64,000 nt of DNA, from the NCBI GenBank assembly GCA_963770315.1, contig CAVYPC010000002.1, forward strand, positions 1,054,001 through 1,118,000. The letters run 5' to 3'. Position 1 is the first letter of the stretch. Each line of letters opens with the position of its first letter. Positions 25,490 to 33,358 of this stretch are shown here, one piece after another. Both the position numbers and the translations under genes were made by a program. The notes beneath the pieces are model-generated. The model worked only from the letters and a program-made list of their open reading frames with translations, ran no database searches and was not told where the DNA came from. The stretch is from VRUE01 sp963770315 (GTDB lineage: Bacteria; Actinomycetota; Thermoleophilia; Solirubrobacterales; 70-9).

Positions 25490-25499
25490 TGCTGGCGGG

Positions 25500-25505
25500 A
25501 CAATA
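25500..25505 (-). promoter_or_regulatory. -10 box of the membrane protein / GMC operon
   Basis: TATTGT on the minus strand, 10 nt before ATG 25489. It lies back to back with the gatC box in a 70-bp divergent promoter region. Confidence 0.45.
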
Positions 25506-25546
25506 ACTGGCTGGGTAGCCAGGCGCGCCTGGGTCGGGCGGCTGCC

Positions 25547-25552
25547 TAGAAT
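25547..25552 (+). promoter_or_regulatory. Leaderless -10 box of gatCAB
   Basis: TAGAAT followed by 7 nt and GTG 25560, the same hexamer and spacing as the acyl-CoA dehydrogenase promoter at 8251. Confidence 0.65.
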
Positions 25553-25559
25553 CACCGCC

Positions 25560-25850
25560 GTGATCGAGCGAGAGCAAGTGCTGCACGTCGCGAAGCTGGC
25601 ACGTCTGCGGCTCGAGGAGACCGAGGTGGAGAAAATGGCCGCGGAGTTGTCGGGAGTCCTCGCGCACGTCGATCGGATCGCGGAGTTGGATCTTGACGAT
25701 GTCGCTCCCACCTCGCACGTCGTCGACCTGGAGAACGTCCTGCGGCCCGACGAGCCGCGGCCCAGTTGGCCGCGGGAGGTCGTGCTGGAGCAGGCGCCCG
25801 ACCCGGCCGACGGCTCGTTCCGGGTGCCTTCGCCGCGGGCCGAGGGCTGA
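25560..25850 (+). CDS. gatC: Aspartyl/glutamyl-tRNA amidotransferase subunit C
   Basis: A 96-residue GatC starting at GTG 25560: IEREQVLHVAKLARLRLEETEVEKMAAEL is the conserved first helix pair, and the tail has the TSHVVDLENVLRPDEPRPS belt that wraps GatA. It holds the GatA-GatB complex together. The start follows a TAGAAT box by 7 nt with no Shine-Dalgarno, so it is probably leaderless. The stop shares a base with the gatA ATG (TGATG). Confidence 0.96.
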   Translation: MIEREQVLHVAKLARLRLEETEVEKMAAELSGVLAHVDRIAELDLDDVAPTSHVVDLENVLRPDEPRPSWPREVVLEQAPDPADGSFRVPSPRAEG

Positions 25851-27295
25851 TGGCGGAGCTGCTGGAGCTCTCGGCCCTCGGGGCCCACGGCGCGATGGCC
25901 GCCGGCGAGCTCTCGGCCGAGGAGTGCCGCGATGCCTGGGTCGAGGCCGCCGCCGGAGACGAGCTCAACGCCTACCTCTGGCGCAACGAGGACAGCGCCA
26001 CCGGCGCGATCGGGGTCGAGCGGCCCTGTATCGCGCCGATCGCCGTCAAGGACATCTTCTGCACCGAGGGGGTGCCGACGACGGCCGCGTCGCGGATCCT
26101 GGAGGGCTACCGGCCGCCCTACACGGCGACCGCCGTTCGCCGCCTGATCGAAGCCGGGGCGCCGATCCTGGGCAAGACCAACATGGACGAGTTCGCGATG
26201 GGCTCCTCGAACGAGAACTCGGCCTACGGCCCGGTGCTCAATCCCTGGGACCGGACGCGGGTGCCCGGCGGCTCATCCGGCGGCTCGGCCGCGGCCGTGG
26301 CCGCGGGCCTCGCGCCCTGGGCGATCGGGACCGACACCGGCGGCTCGATCCGCCAGCCGGCGGCGCTCTGCGGGATCGTCGGGCTGAAGCCGACCTACGG
26401 TGCCATCTCCCGCTACGGAATGATCGCCTTCGCCTCCTCGCTCGACCAGTGCGGCCCGCTCACCCGCGACGTCAGCGACGCCGCTCTCCTGCTGGCGATC
26501 ATGCAGGGGCGCGACGGCTGCGACTCGACTTCGGTCGGCATCGAGGGGGCTCCGCGGCTGCCCGACCGCGAGGATCTGCGCGGGCTGCGCTTCGCCGTAC
26601 CCGCCGGGATGCGGACGGACGGGATGGAGGACGGCGTCCGCGCCGTCTTCGAGGCGACGCTGAAGCGGATCGAGGACCTCGGCGGCGAGATCGCCGAGGC
26701 GCCGCTTCCCCACGCCGAGCACGGCATCTCCGCCTACTACGTGATCGCCCCGGCCGAGGCGTCCTCCAACCTGGCCCGCTATGACGGCGTCCGCTACGGG
26801 ATGCGGGCGGAGCCGGAGGGCGACGTGGTCGAGATGTACGAATCGACCCGGGCCGCAGGCTTCGGCGAAGAGGTCAAGCGGCGCATCATGCTCGGCACCT
26901 ACGCCCTCTCGTCCGGCTACTACGACGCCTACTACGGCCGCGCCCAGAAGGTGCGGACGATGATCGCCGCGGACTTCGCGGCGGTCTTCGACGCGTTCGA
27001 CTTCGTCGTCACGCCGACCTCGCCCTCGGTTGCCTTCGGGCTGGGCGAGAAGACCGACGACCCGCTGGCGATGTACATGAACGACTTCTTCACCGTGCCG
27101 ATGAGCCTGGCCGGCATCCCGGCGATCTCGATCCCGGCCGGCCTCGCCGAGCCCGACGGGGGTGGGCCGCGGCTGCCGGTCGGCTTTCAGATCGCCGCCC
27201 CGGCATTTGCCGAGCAGCGACTGCTCGACGCCGCCTACGCGCTGGAGCAGTCGATCGGCTTCGACGCGAGACCGGAGGGCGTTCCCGGTGGCTGA
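25850..27295 (+). CDS. gatA: Aspartyl/glutamyl-tRNA amidotransferase subunit A
   Basis: A 481-residue amidase-signature enzyme that releases ammonia from glutamine for GatB. The Lys-Ser-Ser triad is visible: Lys in IAVKDIFCTEG, the first Ser in VPGGSSGGSAAAVAAG and the second in TDTGGSIRQPAALCG. GLKPTYGAISRYGMIAFASSLDQ is also highly conserved. ATG 25850 overlaps the gatC stop by one base and the gatB GTG lies inside the gatA end, so the three subunits are translationally coupled. With a single GltX in the window this fits indirect Gln-tRNA synthesis. Confidence 0.98.
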   Translation: MAELLELSALGAHGAMAAGELSAEECRDAWVEAAAGDELNAYLWRNEDSATGAIGVERPCIAPIAVKDIFCTEGVPTTAASRILEGYRPPYTATAVRRLIEAGAPILGKTNMDEFAMGSSNENSAYGPVLNPWDRTRVPGGSSGGSAAAVAAGLAPWAIGTDTGGSIRQPAALCGIVGLKPTYGAISRYGMIAFASSLDQCGPLTRDVSDAALLLAIMQGRDGCDSTSVGIEGAPRLPDREDLRGLRFAVPAGMRTDGMEDGVRAVFEATLKRIEDLGGEIAEAPLPHAEHGISAYYVIAPAEASSNLARYDGVRYGMRAEPEGDVVEMYESTRAAGFGEEVKRRIMLGTYALSSGYYDAYYGRAQKVRTMIAADFAAVFDAFDFVVTPTSPSVAFGLGEKTDDPLAMYMNDFFTVPMSLAGIPAISIPAGLAEPDGGGPRLPVGFQIAAPAFAEQRLLDAAYALEQSIGFDARPEGVPGG

Positions 27296-28724
27296 GCTGG
27301 AGGCGGTGATCGGGCTCGAGATTCACGTCCAGCTGGCGACCCGGACGAAGATGTTCTGCGGCTGCGAGCTCTCCTTCGGCGACGAGCCGAACGTCCACAC
27401 CTGCCCGGTCTGCCTCGCTCACCCCGGCGTGCTGCCGGTGCCGAACGCGGAGGCGATCCGCTGCGGGCTGAAGATCGCCGCGGCGCTGGAGTGCGACGTC
27501 GCCCCCCGTTCGATCTTCCATCGCAAGAACTACTTCTATCCCGACAATCCGAAGGCCTACCAGATCAGCCAATACGACCTGCCCCTCGCGGTCGACGGCA
27601 AGCTCGGCGGCATCCGCATCCACCGCGCCCACCTGGAGGAGGACGCGGCGAAGACGATCCACGTTGGCGAGTCCGGGCGCATCCACGGTTCCGGCGCCTC
27701 CCTGGTCGACTTCAACCGCGGTGGCACGCCGCTGGTCGAGATCGTCACCGAGCCGGACCTGCGCAGCGCCGCTGAAGCTGGCGCCTGGGCGAGGCTGCTG
27801 CGCACCACGGTCAGCCAGCTCGGCGTCTCCAACGTCAACATGGAGGAGGGCAGCCTGCGGATCGATGCCAACGTCTCGGTGCGGCCCGCGGGCAGCGAAG
27901 CGCTGGGGACGAAGACCGAGCTGAAGAACATGAACAGCTTCCGTTTCCTCGAACGTGGCATCGAGGCGGAGCTTGCCCGGCAGCGGGAGCTGATCGGGGC
28001 GGGGGGGAGCGTCGTCCAGGAGACGCTCCACTTCCATCCGGAGGACGGCTCGCTGACGGCGCTGCGCTCCAAGGAGGAGGCGCACGATTACCGCTATTTC
28101 CCCGAGCCCGACCTGGTGCCGCTGGCACCGACCGAGGCGATGCTGCGCGAGGCGCGCGAGTCCCTGCCGGAACTGCCGGAGGCGCGGATGCGCCGCTACG
28201 AGGGCGAGCTGGGCCTCTCGAGCGAGAACGCCGCTCAGCTCGCTGCCGACCCGGGCGCCGCCACCTACTTCGAAGCGGTCTGCGGCGAGGCGGCATCGGC
28301 CGAGCCGCAGGTGGTCGCCAACTGGGTGACGGGAGAGCTCGCAGCGGCATTGCGCCAGGCCGGCAGCGAGGCCCCCGCCGAGTCCAAGGTCGAGCCGGGG
28401 GTGCTCGCCAGCCTCATCCTCATGGTCGGGGAGAAGAAAATCTCCCATGGCAGCGGCAAGCAGGTGCTGGCGACGCTGGTCGCGGAGGGCGGCGATCCGG
28501 CGGCGATCGTCGAACGCGAGGGCCTTGCCCAGATATCCGACAGCGGCGAGCTGGAGGCGATCGTGTCCGCGGCCGTCGAGGCCAACCCCGCTGCCACCGA
28601 GCAGATCCGCGGGGGCAACCCAAAGGCGATCGGCGCGATCGTCGGCGCGGTGATGAAGGAGACCAAGGGCCGCGCTGACGGGTCCGAGGTCAGCCGCCTG
28701 ATCCGCCAGCAGCTTGGGCTTTAA
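27288..28724 (+). CDS. gatB: Aspartyl/glutamyl-tRNA amidotransferase subunit B
   Basis: A 478-residue GatB, the kinase/transamidase subunit that phosphorylates and amidates Glu- or Asp-tRNA. It opens with ELEAVIGLEIHVQLATRTKMFCGC, whose Cys residues with CPVCLAHPG form the zinc site. KNYFYPDNPKAYQISQYDLPL, EEDAAKT and the tail SYRYFPEPD-type DYRYFPEPDLVPL follow, and the C-terminal YqeY-like tRNA-binding domain ends GGNPKAIGAIVGAVMKETKGRAD. The start is GTG 27288, 8 nt inside gatA; longer frames reach into gatA with no homology. A long hairpin follows the stop. Confidence 0.98.
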   Translation: MAELEAVIGLEIHVQLATRTKMFCGCELSFGDEPNVHTCPVCLAHPGVLPVPNAEAIRCGLKIAAALECDVAPRSIFHRKNYFYPDNPKAYQISQYDLPLAVDGKLGGIRIHRAHLEEDAAKTIHVGESGRIHGSGASLVDFNRGGTPLVEIVTEPDLRSAAEAGAWARLLRTTVSQLGVSNVNMEEGSLRIDANVSVRPAGSEALGTKTELKNMNSFRFLERGIEAELARQRELIGAGGSVVQETLHFHPEDGSLTALRSKEEAHDYRYFPEPDLVPLAPTEAMLREARESLPELPEARMRRYEGELGLSSENAAQLAADPGAATYFEAVCGEAASAEPQVVANWVTGELAAALRQAGSEAPAESKVEPGVLASLILMVGEKKISHGSGKQVLATLVAEGGDPAAIVEREGLAQISDSGELEAIVSAAVEANPAATEQIRGGNPKAIGAIVGAVMKETKGRADGSEVSRLIRQQLGL

Positions 28725-28735
28725 CAAGGGACGTT

Positions 28736-28788
28736 CGAGGGAGGTCTCGCCGGAGCAACGGCGGGAGGCTCCGTCGAGACCTCCCTCG
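28736..28788 (+). terminator. Long hairpin after gatCAB
   Basis: CGAGGGAGGTCTCG (28736-28749) pairs perfectly with CGAGACCTCCCTCG (28775-28788), a 14-bp stem. The loop can form a second 6-bp stem CGGAGC/GCTCCG. There is no U tract, so it would be one of the U-less terminators reported in actinobacteria. Confidence 0.7.
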
Positions 28789-28830
28789 ACCGCCACCCCG
28801 CAAACGGGCAAGCTGCTGGTGGCTGGCGGT

Positions 28831-28853
28831 TGGAGCTTGAAGTGGAGCTTGAA
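28831..28853 (+). repeat. Short tandem direct repeat before the NADH dehydrogenase promoter
   Basis: TGGAGCTTGAA occurs at 28831-28841 and again at 28843-28853, a 12-bp period. It may be a protein-binding array or a local duplication. Confidence 0.5.
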
Positions 28854-28864
28854 AGTGCGGTCTG

Positions 28865-28893
28865 GCACTTTGTGACAAGTTGTTACAAAGTGC
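28865..28893. promoter_or_regulatory. Palindromic operator of the NADH dehydrogenase gene
   Basis: A 29-bp near-perfect palindrome centred on base 28879: arms GCACTTTGT and ACAAAGTGC, with an inner TTGTGACAA and TTGTTACAA repeated at 10-bp spacing. A third arm copy AAAGTGC lies at 28852-28858. The palindrome covers the expected -35 region of the TACGGT promoter, a repressor position. It partly resembles Rex or CRP half-sites, but the spacing is one base too long for either, so the regulator is unknown. Confidence 0.75.
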
Positions 28894-28899
28894 TACGGT
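28894..28899 (+). promoter_or_regulatory. Leaderless -10 box of the NADH dehydrogenase gene
   Basis: TACGGT followed by 7 nt and ATG 28907, immediately after the palindromic operator. Confidence 0.6.
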
Positions 28900-28906
28900 G
28901 AGACGT

Positions 28907-30214
28907 ATGGCCTGGAACGTCGTCATCGCCGGGGGTGGATTCGGAGGGGCTATGGCGGCGCGGGAGCTGGAGCGGATCATGCCGCGCCAGTCGGCGCGGC
29001 TGACCCTGGTCAACGACGTCAACTTCATGCTCTACACGCCGTTCCTGCCGGAGGCGGCGGCGGGGACGCTGGAGCCCCGGCACGTGGTGACGCCGCTGCG
29101 CGAGATCCTCGATCGCACCTACCTGCGGCTGGGAGCGATCGTCGCCCATGACCCGGAGGCGCACACGGTGGAGCTGCGCACGCGCGACGGCGAAACCGAG
29201 CGGCTTCCCTACGACCAGCTGCTGCTCGCGCTCGGCTCGGTCTCCCGCGTCCTGCCCGTGCCCGGCCTCTCCGAGCACGCGGTCGGCTTCAAGAGCCTCG
29301 CCGACGCGATCTGGCTGCGCAACCACGTGGTCGAGACGCTGGAGGCGGCCAACGCGACCGAGGACCCGGCCCGCCGCGACGAGCTGCTCACCTACGTCTT
29401 CGTCGGCGGCGGCTACGCCGGCCTCGAGGCACTCGCCGAGCTGCAGGACTTCGCCGCCGACGCGATGGAGAGCTACCCGCGCGCCCGCCTGCACGGGATG
29501 CGCTGGGTTCTGGTCGAGGCCACCGGGCGGGTCCTTCCGGAGATCGACGCCGGTCTCGCCGACTACGCCCTGCGGGAGCTGCGCGGGCGCGGCATCGACA
29601 TCCGCCTGGAGACGACGCTGGAGGAGGTCACGGCAAGCAGCGCCAGGCTCTCCAGCGGCGAGACCCTGCCGACCCGGACCGTGGTCTGGACCGCCGGCGT
29701 CTCGCCCCACCCGACCCTGCGGCAGCTCTCGGTCCCGCTAGACGAGCGCGGCCGGGTGCCGGTCGACCGGCACCTCAAAGTCGAGGGGTCGGAGGCGGTC
29801 TGGGCGATCGGCGACTGCGCTGCGGCGCACGACCCGCGCGGCGGCTTCTACCCGCCGACCGCACAGCACGCCGTGCGCCAGGGCCCGGTCGCGGCCCGCA
29901 ACATCGCCGCCGAGCTGGGGATCGGGACGGCAAAGCCATTCGAGTACGAAGGCAACGCCTCCTTCGTCAACCTCGGCCGCTACAAGGCCGTCGGCAGGGT
30001 GGGCGGGCGCACTTTCCGCGGCTTCCCCGCTTGGTGGATGGCCCGCACCTACCACATGAGTCAGATTCCGGGCGTCGCCCGCAAGGCGCGCGCGGTGATC
30101 GACTGGACCGCCAGCCTGCCCTTCCGCCGCGATCTTGCCGAGGTCGGCTCGATCGGGCACCCGCAGCCCCTGGGCGCGACAATGAGGCCGTGGGATTCGA
30201 GTACCTCTTCATAG
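28907..30214 (+). CDS. ndh: Type II NADH dehydrogenase (NADH:quinone oxidoreductase)
   Basis: A 435-residue two-dinucleotide-domain flavoprotein. The FAD site is VVIAGGGFGGAMAARELE at residues 4-21, the NAD(P)H site YVFVGGGYAGLEALAEL near 165, and the second FAD motif VWAIGDCAAAHDP near 300, followed by PPTAQHAVRQGP. There is no transmembrane helix; NDH-2 binds the membrane through its C-terminal helices. It would pass electrons to menaquinone, whose biosynthesis genes are at 38-46 kb, without pumping protons. A TTG 27 nt upstream is in frame but lies inside the operator, so ATG 28907 is preferred. It ends inside the next gene. Confidence 0.9.
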   Translation: MAWNVVIAGGGFGGAMAARELERIMPRQSARLTLVNDVNFMLYTPFLPEAAAGTLEPRHVVTPLREILDRTYLRLGAIVAHDPEAHTVELRTRDGETERLPYDQLLLALGSVSRVLPVPGLSEHAVGFKSLADAIWLRNHVVETLEAANATEDPARRDELLTYVFVGGGYAGLEALAELQDFAADAMESYPRARLHGMRWVLVEATGRVLPEIDAGLADYALRELRGRGIDIRLETTLEEVTASSARLSSGETLPTRTVVWTAGVSPHPTLRQLSVPLDERGRVPVDRHLKVEGSEAVWAIGDCAAAHDPRGGFYPPTAQHAVRQGPVAARNIAAELGIGTAKPFEYEGNASFVNLGRYKAVGRVGGRTFRGFPAWWMARTYHMSQIPGVARKARAVIDWTASLPFRRDLAEVGSIGHPQPLGATMRPWDSSTSS

Positions 30215-30474
30215 CGGCCCTCTTCGGTCTGGCCACCGGGATCATCGGCCGCGCCAAGGGCAGCTCGTTCTGGCTCTGGTTGCTGATCGGCACCGTCCTG
30301 CCGCCACTGGGGCTGATCGCGGTCATCCTTTACCGCTCCGAGAAGAACGAACCGGAACGGCAGTGCCCCACCTGCCATAAGGCGGTCAAGCTCTACGTCC
30401 AGGTCTGCCCCCGCTGCGGCACCGACCTCTACCTGCCCGATCCCGCTGCGGTCCGTCATCCGGGAGTCAGGTGA
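30190..30474 (+). CDS. Small membrane protein with C-terminal zinc ribbon
   Basis: A 94-residue protein from GTG 30190, overlapping the ndh end by 25 nt. Two hydrophobic segments (YLFIAALFGLATGIIG and FWLWLLIGTVLPPLGLIAVILY) are followed by a zinc ribbon CPTCHKAVKLYVQVCPRCG near residues 59-77. No family name is evident. Overlap suggests co-expression with ndh. The zinc ribbon should lie in the cytoplasm. Confidence 0.8.
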   Translation: MGFEYLFIAALFGLATGIIGRAKGSSFWLWLLIGTVLPPLGLIAVILYRSEKNEPERQCPTCHKAVKLYVQVCPRCGTDLYLPDPAAVRHPGVR

Positions 30475-30481
30475 GGAGCGG

Positions 30482-31549
30482 CTACCGCAGCCAGGTCCGC
30501 ACGATCGCGTTGGCGAAGCCGAGGCCGTAGCGGACCACCGCAGGCTTCTTCGAGTGCCCGTGGAGGCGCTTGGCGACGGTCACCGGGACCTCCCTGGCCG
30601 GCACGCCGCGCTTGATCGCCTCGATCATGAACTCGGAGGTGTGGAACTGCTCCTGGCGGAGGACGAGCTGCGGCAGGACGGTGGTGCGGACGGCGCGGTA
30701 GCCGTTGGAGCAGTCGCTGACCTTGGTGCGGGTGATGGTGGAGACGAGCCGGTTGAAGAAGACGATCCCCAGCTCGCGGGCGAAGTGGTTGCTGTCGGCC
30801 TCGCCGAGCACGCGCGAGCCGTGGGCGACGTCGACTTCCCCGTCGAGCACCGGCTTGACCAGGCGCTCCATCTCGGACGGCAGGTGCTGGCCGTCGGCGT
30901 CGAGCGTGACGACGATCTCGGCGCCGGATTCGACCATCAGCCGGTAGCCGGTGCGAAGCGCCGCGCCGCCGCCGCGGTTGATCACGTGGCGGGCGACGAC
31001 CGCACCGTGCTCGGCGGCGACGTCGCCGGTGCCGTCACGCGAGCCGTCGTCGACCACGAGCACAGCGGTCGCCACGCCGCAGACCTCGCTCGGCATCAGG
31101 TCGAGCACCTGGCCGACGTTGTCGGCCTCGTTGTAGGCGGGGACGAGGATCGCGATCCTGCCGCGGAAGCCCTCGGGCAGCTCCGCCTGGCGGAACTCCT
31201 CCCAGGCGAGACCCTCGAGCACGGCGGAGAGCTGGCGGGCGTTGCGGGCCGCCTGCGAGAGGGCGCGGAGGACGAGCAGGAAGAGGATGAAGATGGAGAA
31301 GACGGCGAGGCCGAGGATGCGGCCGCCGTTGCCCTTTTCGAAGGAGAAGGCGGAGAGCAGCTTGTCGGTCAGCTCGGACCCCGAGACGATCGCCAGACCG
31401 AGCCCGGCCGCGAGCAGGATCAGCACGTCGACGTTGCGCAGGGTGCGGCGGCGCAGCAGCGCGAAGGCGACGATCGCCGCGGCGACGATCAGGCCGCCGG
31501 CGCGCAGCGCGGTCAGCTCTGGGGGAAAGATTCCGGCTTGGGGGACCAT
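30482..31549 (-). CDS. Membrane-anchored family 2 glycosyltransferase (polyprenol-phosphate sugar synthase type)
   Basis: A 355-residue protein. The first 115 residues carry three or four membrane segments resembling DUF2304 (LRAGGLIVAAAIVAFALL, VDVLILLAAGLGLAIV, FSIFILFLLVLRALS). The rest is a GT-A domain: IAILVPAYNEADNVGQVL, AVLVVDDGSRDGTGDVA, the donor/metal site VTLDADGQHLPSEM, then VAHGSRVLG and EVPVTVAKRLHGHSKKP. This layout fits dolichol-phosphate-mannose-synthase-like enzymes loading a sugar onto a polyprenyl phosphate, which the neighbouring GT-C enzymes could use. The ATG at 31549 lies 37 nt inside the end of the upstream GT-C gene. Confidence 0.88.
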   Translation of the reverse strand: MVPQAGIFPPELTALRAGGLIVAAAIVAFALLRRRTLRNVDVLILLAAGLGLAIVSGSELTDKLLSAFSFEKGNGGRILGLAVFSIFILFLLVLRALSQAARNARQLSAVLEGLAWEEFRQAELPEGFRGRIAILVPAYNEADNVGQVLDLMPSEVCGVATAVLVVDDGSRDGTGDVAAEHGAVVARHVINRGGGAALRTGYRLMVESGAEIVVTLDADGQHLPSEMERLVKPVLDGEVDVAHGSRVLGEADSNHFARELGIVFFNRLVSTITRTKVSDCSNGYRAVRTTVLPQLVLRQEQFHTSEFMIEAIKRGVPAREVPVTVAKRLHGHSKKPAVVRYGLGFANAIVRTWLR

Positions 31550-32862
31550 GAAGCCCGAGAGGATATGGCCGCACCCGCCCGAGTCAGGGCTACGCCGACG
31601 AGCGGAAAGACAAGTGCCATCAGCACCTCGTTGCGGCGCGGGGCCGCCAGCGAGGCCGCTCCGACCGCGGTCACGAGGACGATCGGGGTTGCCATCGCGA
31701 TCAGGTCCCACCAGCGGCGACGCCCCGCGAGCACGCCCAGCCCGGCCAGGCCGAGGAGCACGAGCAGGATCTGGATGACACGACCGGGGGTGCTGCTCAT
31801 CGCTTCGGCGATGCCGGCGCTCCACATTCGCCAGACCTTGCGCACGGTCATCGCGGCGTAGCCGAGCGGGTCTTCGCCGAAGTACTTGGAGAGGTTCTGC
31901 TTGCCGATCTTGCCCAGGGCGGAATCGCGCGGCAGGTCCGGGTAGCGAGCGGCGACCCGGTCGAAGAGCGGCGTCGGGTCGACCCGTTCGAGCGCTTCGG
32001 AATTGGGGTCGAGGTCGCGGTGCAGGTAGCGCCGGACCAGCAGCGCCTTGACCCGCTGGTATTCGCCGTCGGCGGGCAGGAAGGTGCCGACGTAGAGCGC
32101 CTTGCCGCCGCCGGTCGAGATCGGCACGGTGCGGTCGAGGACGACCTGGTTGTGCACCGTCCAGGGGATGATCGGCACCAGCAGTCCGGTGACGAGCAAG
32201 CCCGCCGCCGCCAGGCTCGCCCCCCAACCGCGCTCGCGGCAGACCCGAATCGCAGCCAGCACAGCAAAGGCGACACCGACAAGCAGGTACTCGGGGCGGA
32301 TCAGCGCCGTGGCTCCGAACAGCAGGCCTGGGAGCAGCCACCGGACAGATGAGAGGCGCGAGGCACCCTCGCGCCTCTCGCTTGCCCAGAGGAACGCCAA
32401 GACCGCTGCCGGCAGGGTGAAGATCGCCGGTGGCTCGCTGAACAGCGCTCCGGTCGAGTGGATGAAGGGTGGGTAGATCGCGACCCCGAGGGCGGCGATC
32501 AACCCCGCCGGCCGGCAGTTGATCCTGCGGCCGAGCAGATAGACGGCGACGATCGCCGCCAGGCCGAGCAGCAGCTCGACGACCCGCGCCGTCCCTTCGC
32601 GGGCGCCGCCGGTCGCGTAGAAGGCCGCCGCGTAGAGCAACGGCGCTCCCGGCGACCAATCGCTCGCGTCGCGGAAGGTCGGACCGCCGTAGCTGCCTTC
32701 CTCGTAGAGCGACTTCGAGAGCGCGTAGTAGGCGTGCGCGTCGTCGCCCGGGGTCGCAAGCGGCTCGACCACCCGGTAGGCGCGCAGGCCGAAGCCGAGC
32801 AGCAGGATCAGCGCCAGCAGGATCAGCGTCGCCTTCCCGTGGCGCTCGGGCATGGTCCGCAT
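31513..32862 (-). CDS. GT-C (family 39-like) glycosyltransferase, multispanning
   Basis: About 449 residues with ten or more hydrophobic segments. The first extracytoplasmic loop has PGDDAHAYYALSKSLY, the acidic pair expected for a GT-C catalytic site using polyprenyl-phosphate sugars. The large soluble loop includes PISTGGGKALYVGTFLPADGEY, closely mirrored in the paralogue at 33343-34641 (PISTGGGQVLFSGSYIPSGG). The start is uncertain: ATG 32862 (MRTMPERHGKATLILL) is preferred, but TTG 32883 sits 9 nt after a TAGCCT box on the minus strand. It probably transfers a sugar to a protein or glycan on the outer face. Confidence 0.85.
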   Translation of the reverse strand: MRTMPERHGKATLILLALILLLGFGLRAYRVVEPLATPGDDAHAYYALSKSLYEEGSYGGPTFRDASDWSPGAPLLYAAAFYATGGAREGTARVVELLLGLAAIVAVYLLGRRINCRPAGLIAALGVAIYPPFIHSTGALFSEPPAIFTLPAAVLAFLWASERREGASRLSSVRWLLPGLLFGATALIRPEYLLVGVAFAVLAAIRVCRERGWGASLAAAGLLVTGLLVPIIPWTVHNQVVLDRTVPISTGGGKALYVGTFLPADGEYQRVKALLVRRYLHRDLDPNSEALERVDPTPLFDRVAARYPDLPRDSALGKIGKQNLSKYFGEDPLGYAAMTVRKVWRMWSAGIAEAMSSTPGRVIQILLVLLGLAGLGVLAGRRRWWDLIAMATPIVLVTAVGAASLAAPRRNEVLMALVFPLVGVALTRAGAAISSRASWSPKPESFPQS

Positions 32863-32974
32863 CCAGTTGCCGATCGCGGTCAAGGCCGGGTCAGGCTATC
32901 CGGCGCAAGGGCGCCGGGCATCGGTGTCGAAGACCGCTCGGCGAAACCCTGAAACCTCTAGAAGGAGCTTGTCA

Positions 32975-33358
32975 ATGCCCCGCTCACCGCTGATTGCGTT
33001 CTGCGTTGTGCTCTGTGCCGCGCTCGCCTTTGCCCCTGGTGCAGTCGCCAAGCCGGCCCCGGCACCCTGCAACGCGGCGTCGCCCCAAGTCGTCGGCGGC
33101 TCGATCGCCGGCCAGCTGACCTTGAGCAACGTCGATCCGGTCCAGGCTCGCTTTGCGACCTGCAGCTGGGCGAAGAAAGTGATGAAGCGCGCCACCGAAG
33201 TGGGGGTCGAGGAGCCGCGGCCGGTGCGCAGCTTCTACTGCGTGCCGACGGTCAGCTCCAAGGACCCCAACACGGTCAGCTACGTCTGCACCTTCAAAGG
33301 CGCCGACACGGCGACCTTCATCAAGCTGACCTTCAAGGTCACCTACAAAGACGCCTGA
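32975..33358 (+). CDS. Small secreted protein with four cysteines
   Basis: A 127-residue protein with a clear Sec signal peptide (MPRSPLIAFCVVLCAALAFA, cleavage likely after AVAKPA or GAVA near residue 25). The mature part has four Cys (APCNAAS, FATCSWAKK, FYCVPTV, SYVCTFKG), suggesting two disulfides. I recognise no family. AAGGAG at 32962-32967 lies 7 nt before ATG 32975. Its stop overlaps the end of the convergent GT-C gene by 16 nt. Secretion and location within the glycan cluster suggest a cell-envelope role, not more. Confidence 0.85.
   Translation: MPRSPLIAFCVVLCAALAFAPGAVAKPAPAPCNAASPQVVGGSIAGQLTLSNVDPVQARFATCSWAKKVMKRATEVGVEEPRPVRSFYCVPTVSSKDPNTVSYVCTFKGADTATFIKLTFKVTYKDA

Noticed and set aside
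28865..28893. Rex, CRP or FNR operator
   Set aside because: Half-sites look similar but the spacing between them is one base too long for Rex and CRP consensus, and no FNR TTGAT half-site exists.
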